Below are positions 9,046 through 19,958 of a stretch of DNA of 64,000 bases, in pieces. The position numbers were made by a program, and so were the translations under genes. Within the stretch, counting starts at the first letter, position 1. Each line of letters begins with the position of its first letter. Where the stretch lies: NCBI RefSeq assembly GCF_001017175.1, contig NZ_LCYG01000023.1, forward strand, positions 62,001-126,000. Reading direction: 5' to 3'. The DNA is from Microvirga vignae. Its GTDB lineage: Bacteria; Pseudomonadota; Alphaproteobacteria; Rhizobiales; Beijerinckiaceae. A model generated the notes under the pieces. It was not told where the DNA came from. It made no database searches and worked only from the letters and a program-made list of their open reading frames with translations.

Positions 9046-10401
9046 ATGTTCGATAAGATCCTCATTGCGAACCGAGGCGAGATCGCCCTGCGCATTCTTC
9101 GCGCGGCGAAGGAACTCGGGATTGCCACCGTCGCTGTGCATTCCACTGCCGACGCGGACGCCATGCATGTGCGCCTCGCCGACGAGAGCGTCTGCATCGG
9201 TCCGCCTGCGGCCCGCGACAGCTATCTCAACATCCCGGCCCTGATCGCCGCCTGCGAGATCACCGGCGCGGATGCCATCCACCCCGGCTACGGCTTCCTC
9301 TCCGAGAACGCCCGTTTCGCCGAAGTGCTGGAGCATCACCGCATCGCCTTCATCGGCCCCAAGGCGGAGCACATCCGCATCATGGGCGACAAGATCGAAG
9401 CGAAGCGCACCGCCAAACGTCTCGGCATTCCCTGCGTGCCTGGCTCCGAGGGCGGCATCTCCGATGAGGACGAGGCCAAGCGCGTCGCCAAGGAGATCGG
9501 CTATCCGGTCATCATCAAGGCTGCTGCCGGCGGCGGCGGGCGCGGCATGAAGGTCGCCCGCAACGAGGCCGATCTCGTCCATGCGCTGCAGACCGCCAAG
9601 ACCGAGGCGAAGGCCGCCTTCGGCGACGACGCGGTTTATATCGAGAAATATCTCGAAAAGCCGCGCCACATCGAGATCCAGGTTCTCGGCGACGGAAAGG
9701 GCGGCGCGGTCCATCTCGGCGAGCGCGACTGCTCGCTCCAGCGCCGCCACCAGAAGGTCTGGGAAGAAGGCCCCTCGCCGGCTCTGAACGTCGAGATGCG
9801 CGAGCGCATCGGCGGCGTCGTGGCGAAAGCCATGCAGGAGTTGCAATATGCCGGCGCCGGCACCATCGAGTTCCTCTACGAGGACGGCGAGTTCTACTTC
9901 ATCGAGATGAACACCCGCATCCAGGTGGAACACCCGGTCACGGAGATGATCACCGGCATCGACCTGGTGAACGAGCAGATCCGCGTGGCGGCAGGCCATC
10001 CGCTCTCGGTGAAGCAGGAAGACATCAAGATCGAAGGCCATGCCATCGAGTGCCGCGTGAATGCCGAGCATCCCTCGACCTTCCGTCCCTCGCCCGGCAC
10101 GATCAGCTACTTCCACCCGCCAGGCGGTCTCGGCGTGCGCGTTGATTCGGCAGCCTACCAGGGCTACCGCATCCCGCCGCACTATGATTCTCTCGTGGGC
10201 AAGCTCATCGTGCATGGCCGCACCCGCAACGAGTGCCTCATGCGCCTGCGCCGGGCGCTTGACGAGTTCGTGGTGGACGGCGTGGATACGACGCTGCCGC
10301 TCTTCCGTACCCTCGTTCGCAACCCGGACATTCAGAACGGCCAGTACGACATTCACTGGCTCGAGAACTTCCTGAAGACGGGCGGACTGGAAGAAGCGTA
10401 A
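9046..10401 (+). CDS. accC: Biotin carboxylase subunit of acetyl-CoA carboxylase
   Basis: ATP-grasp enzyme that carboxylates biotin on AccB using bicarbonate. 451 residues, the usual length. Visible motifs are [20 protein letters not shown] at the N-terminus, [15 protein letters not shown], the glycine-rich ATP loop [13 protein letters not shown], and the active-site segment [14 protein letters not shown]. It lies 8 bases downstream of accB, so translation is probably coupled. The carboxyltransferase subunits accA and accD are not in this window. Confidence 0.97.
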   Translation: MFDKILIANRGEIALRILRAAKELGIATVAVHSTADADAMHVRLADESVCIGPPAARDSYLNIPALIAACEITGADAIHPGYGFLSENARFAEVLEHHRIAFIGPKAEHIRIMGDKIEAKRTAKRLGIPCVPGSEGGISDEDEAKRVAKEIGYPVIIKAAAGGGGRGMKVARNEADLVHALQTAKTEAKAAFGDDAVYIEKYLEKPRHIEIQVLGDGKGGAVHLGERDCSLQRRHQKVWEEGPSPALNVEMRERIGGVVAKAMQELQYAGAGTIEFLYEDGEFYFIEMNTRIQVEHPVTEMITGIDLVNEQIRVAAGHPLSVKQEDIKIEGHAIECRVNAEHPSTFRPSPGTISYFHPPGGLGVRVDSAAYQGYRIPPHYDSLVGKLIVHGRTRNECLMRLRRALDEFVVDGVDTTLPLFRTLVRNPDIQNGQYDIHWLENFLKTGGLEEA

Positions 10402-10585
10402 TCGATGCCCCGCTTCCTCCAGGTCGGTCGCGGTGGTGAGCGCAAGGCACAGGCTCTGCGCTCGTCCCATGCAGCGGACCCGGAGGAGCACCTTCTTCCT
10501 AAAATTGACGTGTCGCCCGTCTAACCTTAGGTGCCGGGCGTTCTATCTGTGCTGACATGGCCCGAAAGATTGGACATGCTGGTGA

Positions 10586-11251
10586 ATGACCCAGTCTTCC
10601 GATGATACCGTCACCATTACGCCTGAGATCCTGCTGAAAGCCTATGCAGCCGGCATCTTCCCCATGGCGGAAGATGCTGACGATCCTTCCCTCTTCTGGG
10701 TCGAACCGCGCGAGAGGGGCATCATTCCTCTCGACGGCTTTCATCTTCCCAAGCGTCTGGCTCGCACGATTCGCTCGGATGAATTCGAGGTCCGGGTGGA
10801 CCAGGATTTCGACGCGGTCATTGCCGGTTGTGCGGCGCCAGGGGCGGATCGCGAGAAGACCTGGATCAACAGGCGGATCCGAGATCTCTACGGGCAGTTG
10901 TTCGATGCCGGCTTCTGCCACACGGTCGAGGTCTATCGGGACGATCGCCTCGTTGGCGGGCTTTATGGCGTGCGCCTGAAAGGCGCTTTCTTCGGCGAGA
11001 GCATGTTTCATACCGAGCGCGATGCCTCGAAGGTCGCCCTCGTGCATCTCGTCGCCCGCTTGAAGCGCGGCGGCTTCACGCTTCTCGATACCCAGTTCGT
11101 CACCTCGCACCTTGCACAATTCGGCGCCGTCGAGGTTCCCCGGCGCACCTACAAGCAGATGCTGCGCGCGGCCATGGAGCATGAAGGCCAGTGGTACGTC
11201 TGGCCCAAAGGCCGAAACGTGAGCGGCGGGGAAATCCTCGCCGTGATGTAG
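10586..11251 (+). CDS. aat: Leucyl/phenylalanyl-tRNA--protein transferase
   Basis: Adds Leu or Phe from aminoacyl-tRNA to proteins with N-terminal Arg or Lys, marking them for ClpS/ClpAP (N-end rule). The 221-residue protein shows the family signature [19 protein letters not shown] at the N-terminus, then [25 protein letters not shown] sequence ([15 protein letters not shown]), SMFH, and [20 protein letters not shown]. It follows accC after 184 bases and is convergent with the DUF2155 gene. Confidence 0.95.
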   Translation: MTQSSDDTVTITPEILLKAYAAGIFPMAEDADDPSLFWVEPRERGIIPLDGFHLPKRLARTIRSDEFEVRVDQDFDAVIAGCAAPGADREKTWINRRIRDLYGQLFDAGFCHTVEVYRDDRLVGGLYGVRLKGAFFGESMFHTERDASKVALVHLVARLKRGGFTLLDTQFVTSHLAQFGAVEVPRRTYKQMLRAAMEHEGQWYVWPKGRNVSGGEILAVM

Positions 11252-11290
11252 ACCAGCTCAGCGTATCGTGCGGACCCGAAGGGCCGCGTC

Positions 11291-11389
11291 AGTGAAAAGT
11301 GGACCCGGTTTTCCGCCCCAAACGATGCGCTACTTCATAAATTGAGCATCGGATCGATCCCAAAAGGGGAGTCCACTTTTGGGTCCGGG
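11291..11389. repeat. Dispersed inverted repeat (AAAAGTGGACCCGG type)
   Basis: The arms GTGAAAAGTGGACCCGGTTT and AGTCCACTTTTGGGTCCGGG form an imperfect inverted repeat about 100 bases long. It encloses a second pair (CGATGCGC near GAGCATCGG). It lies in the convergent gap between aat and the DUF2155 gene. I recall this sequence type as a frequent intergenic element of Rhizobiales genomes; only one copy is in this window. Confidence 0.65.
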
Positions 11390-11392
11390 GCT

Positions 11393-12013
11393 TTAGCGAT
11401 CCGTATTGATGAGAGGAGCGTTCCGGTTGAAATCCCGGGTCGGACGCTGTGCAGGCTGGCGCGGCTGCAGCGGAGCCGTGTTGAGCGGCGGTGCAGGCGG
11501 CAACGGCCGGGCACCCTCCGCTGGAGCCATGATGCCGCCGGGCCGCGGGGCCTCCTCCGCAGGCGTGCGCTGCGTGGTCGGCTCGATCGGCGGCAGTTCT
11601 TCCACCACTTCCTTGGGCTCGGCGATCACCTCGGTGCCGCCTTTGCAGTCCACGAGCCAGAGATCGTAGACCGGGTGCTCGATCCCGTGCAGGCCGGGGC
11701 TCGATGCGAACATCCAGCCGGAGAACACCTTGCGGACGTTCCCGTCCGTGCCGGTCTCCTCCACCTCGACGAAGGACGTGGTGTTCGGGGTCTCGGTCTG
11801 CGGCTTGGTAAAGCAGACGCGCGGCGTCATCTGCAGAGCGCCGAACTGCACCGTCTCATCGACCTTCACCTCGAACGACACGATGCGTCCGGTAATCTTG
11901 TCGAGCCCGGAAAAGACAGCCGTCGGATTCTTGATTCTGTCCGCCTGGGCGGCGCCCGCCGTGCCGATCAGCGATGCGAGCACCAGAGCCGCCCGCGTCC
12001 ATTCGAACTTCAT
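11393..12013 (-). CDS. DUF2155 domain-containing exported protein
   Basis: The start is placed at the ATG at 12013, which gives a typical signal peptide (TRAALVLASLIGTAGAAQA). The open frame continues upstream but without coding support. The mature part carries the conserved DUF2155 block: a VFSGLDKITGRI segment, ALQMTPRVCFTKP, and VFSGWMFASSPGLHGIEHPVYDLWLVDC, with a conserved Cys pair. The last ~70 residues are Pro-rich and low in complexity. In Alphaproteobacteria this family is found beside the NDUFA12 gene, as here. The biochemical function is unknown; envelope location is inferred from the signal peptide. Confidence 0.85.
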   Translation of the reverse strand: MKFEWTRAALVLASLIGTAGAAQADRIKNPTAVFSGLDKITGRIVSFEVKVDETVQFGALQMTPRVCFTKPQTETPNTTSFVEVEETGTDGNVRKVFSGWMFASSPGLHGIEHPVYDLWLVDCKGGTEVIAEPKEVVEELPPIEPTTQRTPAEEAPRPGGIMAPAEGARPLPPAPPLNTAPLQPRQPAQRPTRDFNRNAPLINTDR

Positions 12014-12161
12014 TGTTGGTCCATGCCCCTTGTGAGCTGGCTGAGCGGCCGAGCACGGCCGCTGTCGGGTTCCGGCAACGCGATAACACGCGAACCATGA
12101 TGGAAAAAGGGCAAGCGAGACCAGAAAGCCCATTACGCCGCGTCTTTTAAGGGCGGCGCGC

Positions 12162-12389
12162 CTATCGAAAACCACGTTCCAGGGGATTAGGCGCGGGCTC
12201 CTTCATGGGATCGCCCTCTTTCTCCCGCTTGTCATAATGGGCGGTGGAGCAGGTCACGGAGCACAGCAATCCACGATCCGACCAGTAGGACGGGCCGTTC
12301 TCGATCCTGCCGGCGTGATACGCGAAGTCCGTGTGGCCGTAAGGTAGGCCACACTCGACGCAGGTGCGGGAATTGAGTCGGTTCAGCAT
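12162..12389 (-). CDS. Small putative zinc-binding protein
   Basis: A 75-residue frame between the NDUFA12 and DUF2155 genes on the same strand. It has two Cys pairs, CVECG near the N-terminus and CSVTC about 35 residues later, in a layout suggesting a zinc ribbon. Third codon positions are strongly G/C, like its neighbours, which supports real coding. No clear ribosome site precedes the ATG. I do not recognise a named family. Confidence 0.6.
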   Translation of the reverse strand: MLNRLNSRTCVECGLPYGHTDFAYHAGRIENGPSYWSDRGLLCSVTCSTAHYDKREKEGDPMKEPAPNPLERGFR

Positions 12390-12418
12390 GACGGGGTCAG
12401 GGCAAGGCCGGAGCGGTC

Positions 12419-12832
12419 TTACTCACCCGGCGTCCACGGAACATAGTCGCCGGTAGCGGCGGGGCGCCGGCCGGTCGAGAGCTGCGAGCCCTGCGGGCGG
12501 TAGGCCTGGGGCGTACCGGTCATGTTCGGCACGTAGGGCTTCTCCCACGAGCGCGGCTGATAGTTCTCCTCGCTCGGAGGAACATCGCCGTTGTGGCAGA
12601 GCCACGCGCGCCAGCCCGGAGGAACCCGCGAAGCGTCGGCATCGCCGTTATAGATGACCCAGCGGCGCTCGGCGCCGACGTTCGAATCGATCGGCTGAGC
12701 CTGGGTATAGCGGTAGTAGCGGTTGCCGAATTCGTCCTCGCCCACGAACTGCCCCTTGCGCCAGGTGAAGAACCGGGTGCCGAGGGTCTGTCCGTTCCAC
12801 CAGGTAAAGAACTGAATCAAAAACTGTTTCAT
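12419..12832 (-). CDS. NADH:ubiquinone oxidoreductase accessory subunit NDUFA12
   Basis: Supernumerary subunit of respiratory complex I that alphaproteobacteria share with mitochondria (also called B17.2). The start is the ATG at 12832 (MKQFLIQFFTWWNGQTLGTR). The family core is evident: WRKGQFVGEDEFGNRYY, ERRWVIYNGDADASRVPPGW, and WEKPYVPNMTGTPQAYRP near the C-terminus. 137 residues. It is the first gene of a minus-strand group with the small Cys protein and DUF2155. The core nuo operon is elsewhere. Confidence 0.93.
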   Translation of the reverse strand: MKQFLIQFFTWWNGQTLGTRFFTWRKGQFVGEDEFGNRYYRYTQAQPIDSNVGAERRWVIYNGDADASRVPPGWRAWLCHNGDVPPSEENYQPRSWEKPYVPNMTGTPQAYRPQGSQLSTGRRPAATGDYVPWTPGE

Positions 12833-13065
12833 CGCTACCGCCGAGGGGGGATTCCTGAAGTTGCGCGGAATATGGCCGGAGCATGAGGCGAAGTCCAGGG
12901 TAAAGATAGGCTCCCGGAAAGCGTCTTCTCCAGCGTAACACCAGGACATGCTTGGACGCCTTCGTGCCAATAGCCCAGCTCAAGCTCGACAAGATCGACG
13001 AGAGCCTTGAGAAGGCCATGGCGGCCTGAACCAGGCCTGCCCCGCACGAGTCCCTCACAATGGAG

Positions 13066-13091
13066 AAGGGCGCAGCCACCGCTGCGCCCTT
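13066..13091 (-). terminator. Hairpin downstream of the RTX gene
   Basis: A perfect 11-base stem (AAGGGCGCAGC/GCTGCGCCCTT) with a CACC loop lies 25 bases beyond the RTX-protein stop codon. No strong T tract follows in the minus direction (CTCC), so termination efficiency is uncertain. Confidence 0.55.
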
Positions 13092-13116
13092 GCCTGTCTC
13101 AGGACCGCGCGGCACG

Positions 13117-14748
13117 TCAGACGAGGAAGAAGTCGGCCGCCGTCAGCGCCTTGCCGGCCCCGATCGTGGCCAACTTCACCGCAGCCCCCGCCCCCGAGCC
13201 ATCGGCGTCAAACCACAGCGCCCCCGTGCCGCGGTCGTACAGAATCTTCTGGTCCGCCGTCCCCGCCGCCGCGCCCAGCCGGAACGCCGCCGTCGCCAAC
13301 GTCCCCGCCCCGAGGCCGAACAGGCTGGCCGACAGCTGGATCCGGTCCTCGCCGACGGTAAAGTCGATGATCCGGTCAGGGCCGCTGGCATCGAGCACGA
13401 ACACGTCCTGGCCGTCACCACCCACCAGCTCGTCCGAGCCCGCGCCGCCGATCAGCGTGTCGGCGCCGGCCTCCCCGCGCAGGGCATCGCTGCCGTCGCC
13501 GCCGTCGATCAGGTCGGCGCCGGCCCGGCCCAGGAGCACGTCGTCGCCGCCCTCGCCGTAGAGCAGGTCGGTGTCGTCGCCGCCATCGAGGGTGTCATGG
13601 CCGGTCGAGCCGAACAGCGTGTCGGAGCCGGCCCCGCCGTCGACGAGATCGTTGCCGGCATCGGCGATGATCCAGTTGCCATTGGCGTTGCCGATCAGGA
13701 TGTCGTGGAAGGCCGAGCCCCAGAGGCCGTTGACGGCGATGAACACGTCGCCGGCCGCCTCGCCGGTATTGGCGGCGGCGTCGCTCAGGTTCGCGGTGAC
13801 GGCGATGAAGGCATGCTGGTAGGAGGCGACGCCGAAGCCGCCGGAGCCGTCGAGGGTGTCGGCGCCGCCGCCGCCCTCGAGCAGGTTGTTGCCGCCTCCG
13901 CCGTAGAGCAGGTCGCTGCCGAAGCCGCCGACGAGGCTGTCGTCGCCGAGGCCGCCCTGCAACAGGTCGTCGCCATCGGCCCCGTTCAGCGTGTCGTTGC
14001 CGTCGCCGCCGTCGATGTAGTCAGCGCCAGAACCACCATACAAAACATCATCCCCAGCGCCGCCATTGAGCATGCCGTTACCTGTGATGACATCATTGCC
14101 TGACGTACCGATCACCGCCCGCGGTATGACCATGAGCAAGGAGCTGCTTTCACCTGCGATCTTGATTCTAATGATGTCATGACGAGGGCTGGTAATAGGC
14201 GGTACAGGGTCCAGCCATCCAGGAGAGGCATCATCCTTCGGTCGAGGAGCGCCTTCAGGTGTCAAGAAGTGAGGGAGAGGCCACAGCCAAATATTTCCTC
14301 CATCGATGAGATGATTATTTTCGTCGAGCTGGTAGACCCGCACACTGATCCATGTCGTGCCATCGGGGAAAATGAGATATTCGGTTCCATCTTCGGTGGA
14401 GACTGCTTCTGGCGTGAAATCGACAACAGTATGTTCGAGGTTAGGAACCCATTCGACGTCGGGAATCTCGGGAACGATCATATCTTCAAGAATTCCGGCG
14501 TACTCGCCGTTCTGGATGCTCCCCATATTGCCGGCGAGTATGCTGTAGATGCTGGCGAACAGGTTTGTGGTCGTGACGGTGAAGAGCTCATGAAACTCGT
14601 CATCGCTCAACTCACCGTCGCCATCCTGGCTGCCGCTGCCGGACCCTGATCCGCTGCCGTAGCCGATGGAAATGGTGGCTTGCACAGGCGTGCCGTTCAC
14701 CACCCTGTCCTCGAGCATTTCCAGCTCGGTCCAAAGATTGAATGCCAT
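13117..14748 (-). CDS. RTX (hemolysin-type calcium-binding repeat) secreted protein
   Basis: A 543-residue protein with no N-terminal signal peptide. It has a Gly-Ser stretch ([12 protein letters not shown]), an acidic segment, a ~180-residue unique N-terminal domain, and then two blocks of GGxGxDxLxGG nonapeptides (about residues 215-295 and 365-450). These fold as Ca2+-binding parallel beta rolls. The end, [13 protein letters not shown], is typical of substrates of type I (ABC) exporters, so secretion through a TolC-type channel is expected. No ABC transporter gene is adjacent. The N-terminal domain is not recognised, so this is not evidence of a toxin. Confidence 0.88.
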   Translation of the reverse strand: MAFNLWTELEMLEDRVVNGTPVQATISIGYGSGSGSGSGSQDGDGELSDDEFHELFTVTTTNLFASIYSILAGNMGSIQNGEYAGILEDMIVPEIPDVEWVPNLEHTVVDFTPEAVSTEDGTEYLIFPDGTTWISVRVYQLDENNHLIDGGNIWLWPLPHFLTPEGAPRPKDDASPGWLDPVPPITSPRHDIIRIKIAGESSSLLMVIPRAVIGTSGNDVITGNGMLNGGAGDDVLYGGSGADYIDGGDGNDTLNGADGDDLLQGGLGDDSLVGGFGSDLLYGGGGNNLLEGGGGADTLDGSGGFGVASYQHAFIAVTANLSDAAANTGEAAGDVFIAVNGLWGSAFHDILIGNANGNWIIADAGNDLVDGGAGSDTLFGSTGHDTLDGGDDTDLLYGEGGDDVLLGRAGADLIDGGDGSDALRGEAGADTLIGGAGSDELVGGDGQDVFVLDASGPDRIIDFTVGEDRIQLSASLFGLGAGTLATAAFRLGAAAGTADQKILYDRGTGALWFDADGSGAGAAVKLATIGAGKALTAADFFLV

Positions 14749-15325
14749 TTAGTTCTCCTGATCTGCATGGAAGCAGTGGAGATCGCCCCCATTTGCGGAA
14801 CCGTGAACAGCCCCATGAGCGCCCCACCTGTAAATTGTTATTATGTTTCATTTCGTGGTCAACAGCTGCATCTCACCGTCCGGCTCTTTTTGGTGACTGG
14901 GCTTCTTACGCAGAGAATTGAGGAGTATTTTCAGGAGTATATAGGATTACAGACTTATGTCTAACATCGCCAGGGAACCTGTCACTTCACGTTGTGACCC
15001 TGCGGCGTAGGAAAACAATTTCCTCCCTTAGCCCGCTTCCCGGCATCTCCCGGCCAATAGGGAACAGAATCGGCCGCCTCGATTCGTCTGAGGCGATTCT
15101 GAGGCGGTTTTTCCCGGATTCACGGGATTCTTGCGCCGGAAAGAGTTTTTTCGCCGCTTTGATCTTGCCGGTGTCGATTGATGCGCCGGCACAACATTTG
15201 CCGCCTCTTATGCATGGCAAAATTGCAAATCTGAGCCGGCCAACCTTGGCCATTGGAAAAATCAGATTTGGAATCTGAAAGGAGTCTCCAAGGCTTAGCT
15301 ACTTTTCCACATTCTTAACACTTGC
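14749..15325. other. Intergenic stretch between the RTX gene and the nrdJ regulatory region
   Basis: Nearly 580 bases without a convincing gene. The left part must contain the RTX promoter. At 15074-15112 the arms CCGCCTC/GAGGCGG are followed by TTTTT, a possible plus-strand terminator that would shield nrdJ from read-through. Otherwise I see only AT-rich spacer. Confidence 0.35.
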
Positions 15326-15341
15326 CCACTATATATAGTTG
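15326..15341. promoter_or_regulatory. NrdR box upstream of nrdJ
   Basis: CCACTATATATAGTTG contains the perfect 12-base palindrome ACTATATATAGT (15328-15339). It fits the A/T-centred NrdR-box pattern found before ribonucleotide reductase operons, where the ATP/dATP-sensing repressor NrdR binds. It lies 315 bases before the nrdJ start. A second, much weaker match may lie about two helical turns upstream (CACATTCTTAACAC). Confidence 0.7.
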
Positions 15342-15655
15342 GAACAAGAACGCTCAGCACAAGTTCTTGACGTGAGGCTCGCAACACGACTAGCTTGCCG
15401 GGGTTCCGATCCGAGACCGGCGACCAGCCCGAAAGGGCGGTCGAAATCTCCCCAGAGCGAGCGTTCAGAGCCCGCAGCAACGTCGTTGCTGCGCGACCTG
15501 TGGCGTCTGAAGGAGGCCGTAACTCGGGCGTGTTGCGTGTGGCGATCCGGAAAAAGGATCGTCGGGGTGTCGAACAAAGTTTTTTGGGGCTGAAGAGCCA
15601 CAGGGGCAACTTGTGGCCGAGGGGACGTTTGTCCCCAAACTTGAGGATGTCAAAG
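15342..15655 (+). promoter_or_regulatory. Long structured 5' leader of nrdJ
   Basis: About 310 bases with several hairpins: GCAGCAAC/GTTGCTGC (15474-15492), CGATCC/GGATCG (15543-15561), CCACA/TGTGG just after the TTTTTTGGGG run, and GGGGACGTTTGTCCCC shortly before the ribosome site. Such an array suggests cis-regulation. The conserved parts of an adenosylcobalamin riboswitch are not evident. The reading frame that extends upstream of nrdJ through this region has no coding character. Confidence 0.45.
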
Positions 15656-18600
15656 ATGCGGATCGAGCGGCGTTACACCAAAGCTGGGCAGTCGCCTTAT
15701 TCCTCCCTGGCCTTCCGGCTCGCCACGAGCGAGATCCGCAATCCGGACGGCTCCGTCGTCTTTAAGCTTGAGAACATCGAGGTGCCGGAGACCTGGAGCC
15801 AGGTCGCGTCCGACGTTCTCGCCCAGAAGTATTTCCGTAAAGCGGGCGTTCCGGCCCGCCTGAAGAAGGTCGAAGAGAACGACGTTCCTTCCTGGCTCTG
15901 GCGCTCGGTGCCCGACGAGGCCGCGCTTAGCCAGTTGCCGGAAGAGAGCCGCTTCGGCTCCGAGATTTCCTCCAAGCAGGTCTTCGACCGGCTTGCCGGC
16001 TGCTGGACCTATTGGGGCTGGAAGGGCGGCTACTTCTCATCGGAAGAAGACGCCCAGGCCTTCTACGACGAGCTGCGCTACATGCTCGCCAACCAGATGG
16101 TGGCGCCGAACTCGCCGCAATGGTTCAACACCGGCCTGCACTGGGCCTACGGCATCGATGGCCCCGGCCAAGGCCACTATTATGTGGACTACAAGACCGG
16201 CAAGCTGACGAAGTCGAAATCGGCCTACGAGCATCCGCAGCCGCATGCCTGCTTCATCCAGAGCGTCGAGGACGACCTGGTGAACGAAGGCGGCATCATG
16301 GACCTGTGGGTCCGCGAGGCGCGCCTCTTCAAGTACGGCTCGGGCACGGGCTCCAACTTCTCGAAGCTTCGTGGCGAGGGCGAGAAGCTCTCCGGCGGCG
16401 GCCGTTCCTCGGGCCTGATGTCCTTCCTCAAGATCGGCGACCGCGCTGCCGGCGCGATCAAGTCGGGCGGCACCACCCGCCGCGCGGCGAAGATGGTCGT
16501 CGTCGACGTCGATCACCCCGACATCGAGAGCTACATCGACTGGAAGGTGAAGGAAGAGCAGAAGGTGGCCGCGCTCGTTGCCGGCTCCAAGCTCGCCTCC
16601 AAGCACCTCAAGGCGATCCTGAAGGCTTGCGTGAACTGCGAGGCTCCTGGTGACGCCTGCTTCGATCCGGAGAAGAATCCGGCTCTGAAGAAGGAGATCA
16701 AGCTGGCGCGCCGGGTCCAGATCCCGGACAACTACATCAAGCGCGTCATCCAGTTCGCCAGGCAGGGCTACACCGACATCGACTTCCCCGTCTACGACAC
16801 GGACTGGGACTCGGAAGCCTATCTCACGGTATCCGGCCAGAACTCCAACAACTCCGTCTCGGTGACGGACGACTTCCTGCGGGCCGTTGAGAACGACGGT
16901 GAGTGGAAGCTCACCGCCCGCAAGGACGGCAAGGTGCTGAAGACCCTCAAGGCGCGCGACCTGTGGGAGCAGATCGGCCACGCCGCCTGGGCCTCGGCCG
17001 ATCCGGGCCTGCACTTCAACACCACCATGAACGACTGGCACACCAGCCCCGCCGGTGGCCGCATCCGGGCGTCGAATCCCTGCTCGGAATACATGTTCCT
17101 GGACGACACGGCCTGCAATCTCGCCTCCGCGAACCTGCTGCAGTTCTTCGACCGCGCGGCGCATAAGTTCGACGCCGAATCCTTCGAGCATGCCTGCCGC
17201 CTGTGGACCGTGGTGCTCGAAATCTCCGTGATGATGGCGCAGTTCCCGTCAAAGGAAATCGCGCAGCTTTCTTACGAGTACCGCACGCTCGGCCTCGGCT
17301 ACGCGAATATCGGCGGCCTGCTCATGACCATGGGCCTGCCTTACGATTCCGACGCGGGCCGTGCGCTCGGCGGCGCGATCACCGCAATCATGACCGGCGT
17401 GTCCTATGCCACTTCCGCCGAGATGGCGGGCGAGCTCGGCGCGTTCCCGAACTACAAGGCCAACGCGAAGTCGATGCTGCGCGTGATCCGCAACCATCGC
17501 CGCGCGGCGCATGGCGTGTCGGAAGGCTACGAGGGCCTCTCCGTCAACCCGGTGCCGCTCGATCACGCCTCCTGCCCCGACCAGGACCTGATCGCTCATG
17601 CGAAGGCCGTCTGGGATAAGGCGCTCGAACTCGGCGAGAAGAACGGCTACCGCAACGCGCAATCCACCGTGATCGCGCCCACCGGCACGATCGGCCTCGT
17701 GATGGATTGCGACACCACCGGCATCGAGCCCGACTTCGCTCTTGTGAAGTTCAAGAAGCTCGCCGGCGGCGGCTACTTCAAGATCATCAACCGGGCCGTT
17801 CCGGATGCGCTGCGCGCGCTCGGCTACCGCGAATCCGAGATCGCCGAGATCGAGGCTTATGCGGTCGGCCACGGCTCCATGAAGCAGGCGCCCGCCATCA
17901 ACCCGTCGACGCTCGCCGCGAAGGGCTTCACGGACGAGAAGATCGAGGCTGTCGAGAAGGGCCTGAAGAGCGCTTTCGACATCAAGTTCGTCTTCAACCG
18001 CTGGACGCTGGGAGAAGACTTCCTCACCGGCACGCTGAAGGTGCCGGCGGAAAAGCTCAGCGATCCGTCCTTCGACCTGCTCCAGCACCTCGGCTTCTCG
18101 AAGGCCGACATCGAGGCCGCGAACATCCACATCTGCGGTGCGATGACGCTCGAAGGCGCGCCCTTCCTGAAGCTCGAGCACTATGCGGTGTTCGATTGCG
18201 CCAATCCGTGCGGCAAGATCGGCAAGCGCTATCTCTCGGTCGAGAGCCACATCCGCATGATGGCGGCGGCGCAGCCCTTCATCTCGGGCGCGATCTCCAA
18301 GACCATCAACATGCCCAACGACGCCACCGTCGAGGATTGCAAGAACGCCTACATGCTCTCCTGGAAGCTGGCGCTCAAGGCGAACGCTCTCTACCGCGAC
18401 GGCTCCAAGCTCTCGCAGCCGCTGAACGCCGCCCTCATCTCTGATGAGGAGGACGATGCCGAGGACGCCGCCGAAACCGTGGCCGCCATGCCGGCTGCCG
18501 CGAAGGCCGCCCACGTGTCGGAAAAGATCGTCGAGAAGGTCGTCGAGCGCATCGTGGCTCTGCGCGAGCGCGAGAAGATGCCCGACCGCCGCAAGGGCTA

Positions 18601-19366
18601 CACCCAGAAGGCCGTCGTCGGTGGCCACAAGGTGTATCTGCGTACGGGCGAATACGACGACGGTCGTCTGGGCGAGATCTTCATCGACATGCACAAGGAA
18701 GGCGCCGCCTTCCGTGCGATGATGAACAACTTCGCCATCGCGATCTCGCTCGGCCTGCAATACGGCGTGCCGCTGGAAGAATACGTGGAGGCCTTCACCT
18801 TCACCCGCTTCGAGCCGGCCGGCTTCGTGCAGGGCAATGAGCGCATCAAGTCCGCAACCTCGATTCTCGACTACGTGTTCCGCGAGCTCGCCATCTCCTA
18901 TCTCGGCCGCAACGACCTCGCTCATGTGGACCCGTCGGAGCTGGGCCCCACCACCATCGGCCAGGGCGAAGCCCAGTCGAAGGCGCCGGAAGCGGCACCC
19001 GCCACGGCGATCGTCTCCCGCGGCTTCACCCGCGGTAACGTGGACCGCCTCATGCTGATCCCCGGCGGTGGCGGCAGCGCCGCAGGCATCACTCAGCGCA
19101 CGGGCACGGTGACCGTGGGTGCGAATGCCCTGAAGGGAGAACTTAGCCAGCCCGCAGCGCAGGAGCAGGTCGTCGGCGAAGCCGAGATGTCCAAGCTCGC
19201 CTTCTCTGCCCCCGCTGCCTCTCCCTCGATCGCCGACAAGCGCGCCGAGGCCAAGATGAAGGGCTACGTGGGCGAAGCCTGCCCCGAATGCGCGAACTTC
19301 ACGCTGGTGCGGAATGGGACGTGCTTGAAGTGTGATACATGCGGTTCGACGACGGGGTGTTCGTAA
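15656..19366 (+). CDS. nrdJ: Vitamin B12-dependent (class II) ribonucleotide reductase
   Basis: Reduces ribonucleotides to deoxyribonucleotides using adenosylcobalamin, independent of oxygen. The start chosen is the ATG at 15656 ([15 protein letters not shown]), since GAGG lies 9 bases before it; an ATG three codons earlier overlaps that site. The 1236 residues contain the radical-active site NPCSEY (C476, E478), the CVNCEAPGD segment, the APTGTIG loop and a C-terminal Cys-rich zinc tail (CPECANF, then CLKCDTCGS) that recycles the active-site disulfide. A cofactor dependence on B12 follows from the family. It is monocistronic, preceded by an NrdR box. Confidence 0.97.
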   Translation: MRIERRYTKAGQSPYSSLAFRLATSEIRNPDGSVVFKLENIEVPETWSQVASDVLAQKYFRKAGVPARLKKVEENDVPSWLWRSVPDEAALSQLPEESRFGSEISSKQVFDRLAGCWTYWGWKGGYFSSEEDAQAFYDELRYMLANQMVAPNSPQWFNTGLHWAYGIDGPGQGHYYVDYKTGKLTKSKSAYEHPQPHACFIQSVEDDLVNEGGIMDLWVREARLFKYGSGTGSNFSKLRGEGEKLSGGGRSSGLMSFLKIGDRAAGAIKSGGTTRRAAKMVVVDVDHPDIESYIDWKVKEEQKVAALVAGSKLASKHLKAILKACVNCEAPGDACFDPEKNPALKKEIKLARRVQIPDNYIKRVIQFARQGYTDIDFPVYDTDWDSEAYLTVSGQNSNNSVSVTDDFLRAVENDGEWKLTARKDGKVLKTLKARDLWEQIGHAAWASADPGLHFNTTMNDWHTSPAGGRIRASNPCSEYMFLDDTACNLASANLLQFFDRAAHKFDAESFEHACRLWTVVLEISVMMAQFPSKEIAQLSYEYRTLGLGYANIGGLLMTMGLPYDSDAGRALGGAITAIMTGVSYATSAEMAGELGAFPNYKANAKSMLRVIRNHRRAAHGVSEGYEGLSVNPVPLDHASCPDQDLIAHAKAVWDKALELGEKNGYRNAQSTVIAPTGTIGLVMDCDTTGIEPDFALVKFKKLAGGGYFKIINRAVPDALRALGYRESEIAEIEAYAVGHGSMKQAPAINPSTLAAKGFTDEKIEAVEKGLKSAFDIKFVFNRWTLGEDFLTGTLKVPAEKLSDPSFDLLQHLGFSKADIEAANIHICGAMTLEGAPFLKLEHYAVFDCANPCGKIGKRYLSVESHIRMMAAAQPFISGAISKTINMPNDATVEDCKNAYMLSWKLALKANALYRDGSKLSQPLNAALISDEEDDAEDAAETVAAMPAAAKAAHVSEKIVEKVVERIVALREREKMPDRRKGYTQKAVVGGHKVYLRTGEYDDGRLGEIFIDMHKEGAAFRAMMNNFAIAISLGLQYGVPLEEYVEAFTFTRFEPAGFVQGNERIKSATSILDYVFRELAISYLGRNDLAHVDPSELGPTTIGQGEAQSKAPEAAPATAIVSRGFTRGNVDRLMLIPGGGGSAAGITQRTGTVTVGANALKGELSQPAAQEQVVGEAEMSKLAFSAPAASPSIADKRAEAKMKGYVGEACPECANFTLVRNGTCLKCDTCGSTTGCS

Positions 19367-19958
19367 AACATCGATCTTAGGATAGAAGATGTACCTACAG
19401 CTATAAATTTGCCTTTTGGGGTGCTGCCTCTTCCTTTTTGCTAGCTATAGTTCTTCCTCCCGCTGGAACAGCGGGAGGAAGCAAGTGACAGGTTTCACTC
19501 TGCAGGCGGACGTCCAGCGGCTGCAGGCGATAGCTGTGATGAATGATGACAGAGGGGTGAGAGGCCAATCGCTCACCCCTCCTCGCTTTCTCGGCGAGGT
19601 GCGTGGAGAAAAGGGACCTCATTAGAGGCTCGCCACGCCCCCTTAAGTGGCATGCCCTGGAGCTTTCACTCCCAGAGGCCAAAAGTCGCTCAGAGCCTCT
19701 CTAAATCGCTTTCAGCGGCATCTGCTACATTGTTGCACCAATCAAGTACGTTCACGCGAGGTCCTAAAGCGCCCGGCCTACTGCCAGCCGACCAGCGCCA
19801 TGCGAGGTTCCGAGGATTTCCCGTCACCTACGAGGTTGTGAGGCCGGTGAAGATCGGGCGGCTTTAACGAGATGCAGACTTGTCGGTTCTCACGGAGGTG
19901 GAGCCCTTTTGTCGGACAAGCTGTTGTAGAGTGAGACCCGACACGAGGAGGGTTGGTC
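19367..19958. other. Spacer downstream of nrdJ with an 11-bp hairpin
   Basis: About 590 bases with no supported gene. At 19453-19481 a perfect hairpin (CTTCCTCCCGC/GCGGGAGGAAG, 7-base loop) stands 86 bases after the nrdJ stop. It lacks a T tract but could end or stabilise the nrdJ transcript. The rest shows no recognisable element. Confidence 0.4.

Noticed and set aside
8980..10491. A 503-codon open frame antisense to accC
   Set aside because: It is a shadow of the biotin carboxylase gene; no motif, no ribosome site.
12648..13115. Open frame of 155 codons overlapping the NDUFA12 start
   Set aside because: It runs through the hairpin and the gap and overlaps the secure NDUFA12 gene in another frame.
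13117..14748. Reading the RTX repeats as a CRISPR-like or satellite DNA array
   Set aside because: The DNA periodicity is explained by the GGxGxDxLxGG protein repeats in an intact reading frame.
15342..15655. Adenosylcobalamin riboswitch before the B12-dependent nrdJ
   Set aside because: It would make sense for a B12 enzyme, but I could not find the conserved B12-box (GCCACTG type) together with the other core segments. Only generic hairpins are present.
17249..18925. A 558-codon open frame antisense to nrdJ
   Set aside because: It lies fully opposite a secure gene and shows a skewed His/Arg/Leu composition typical of antisense frames in GC-rich DNA.
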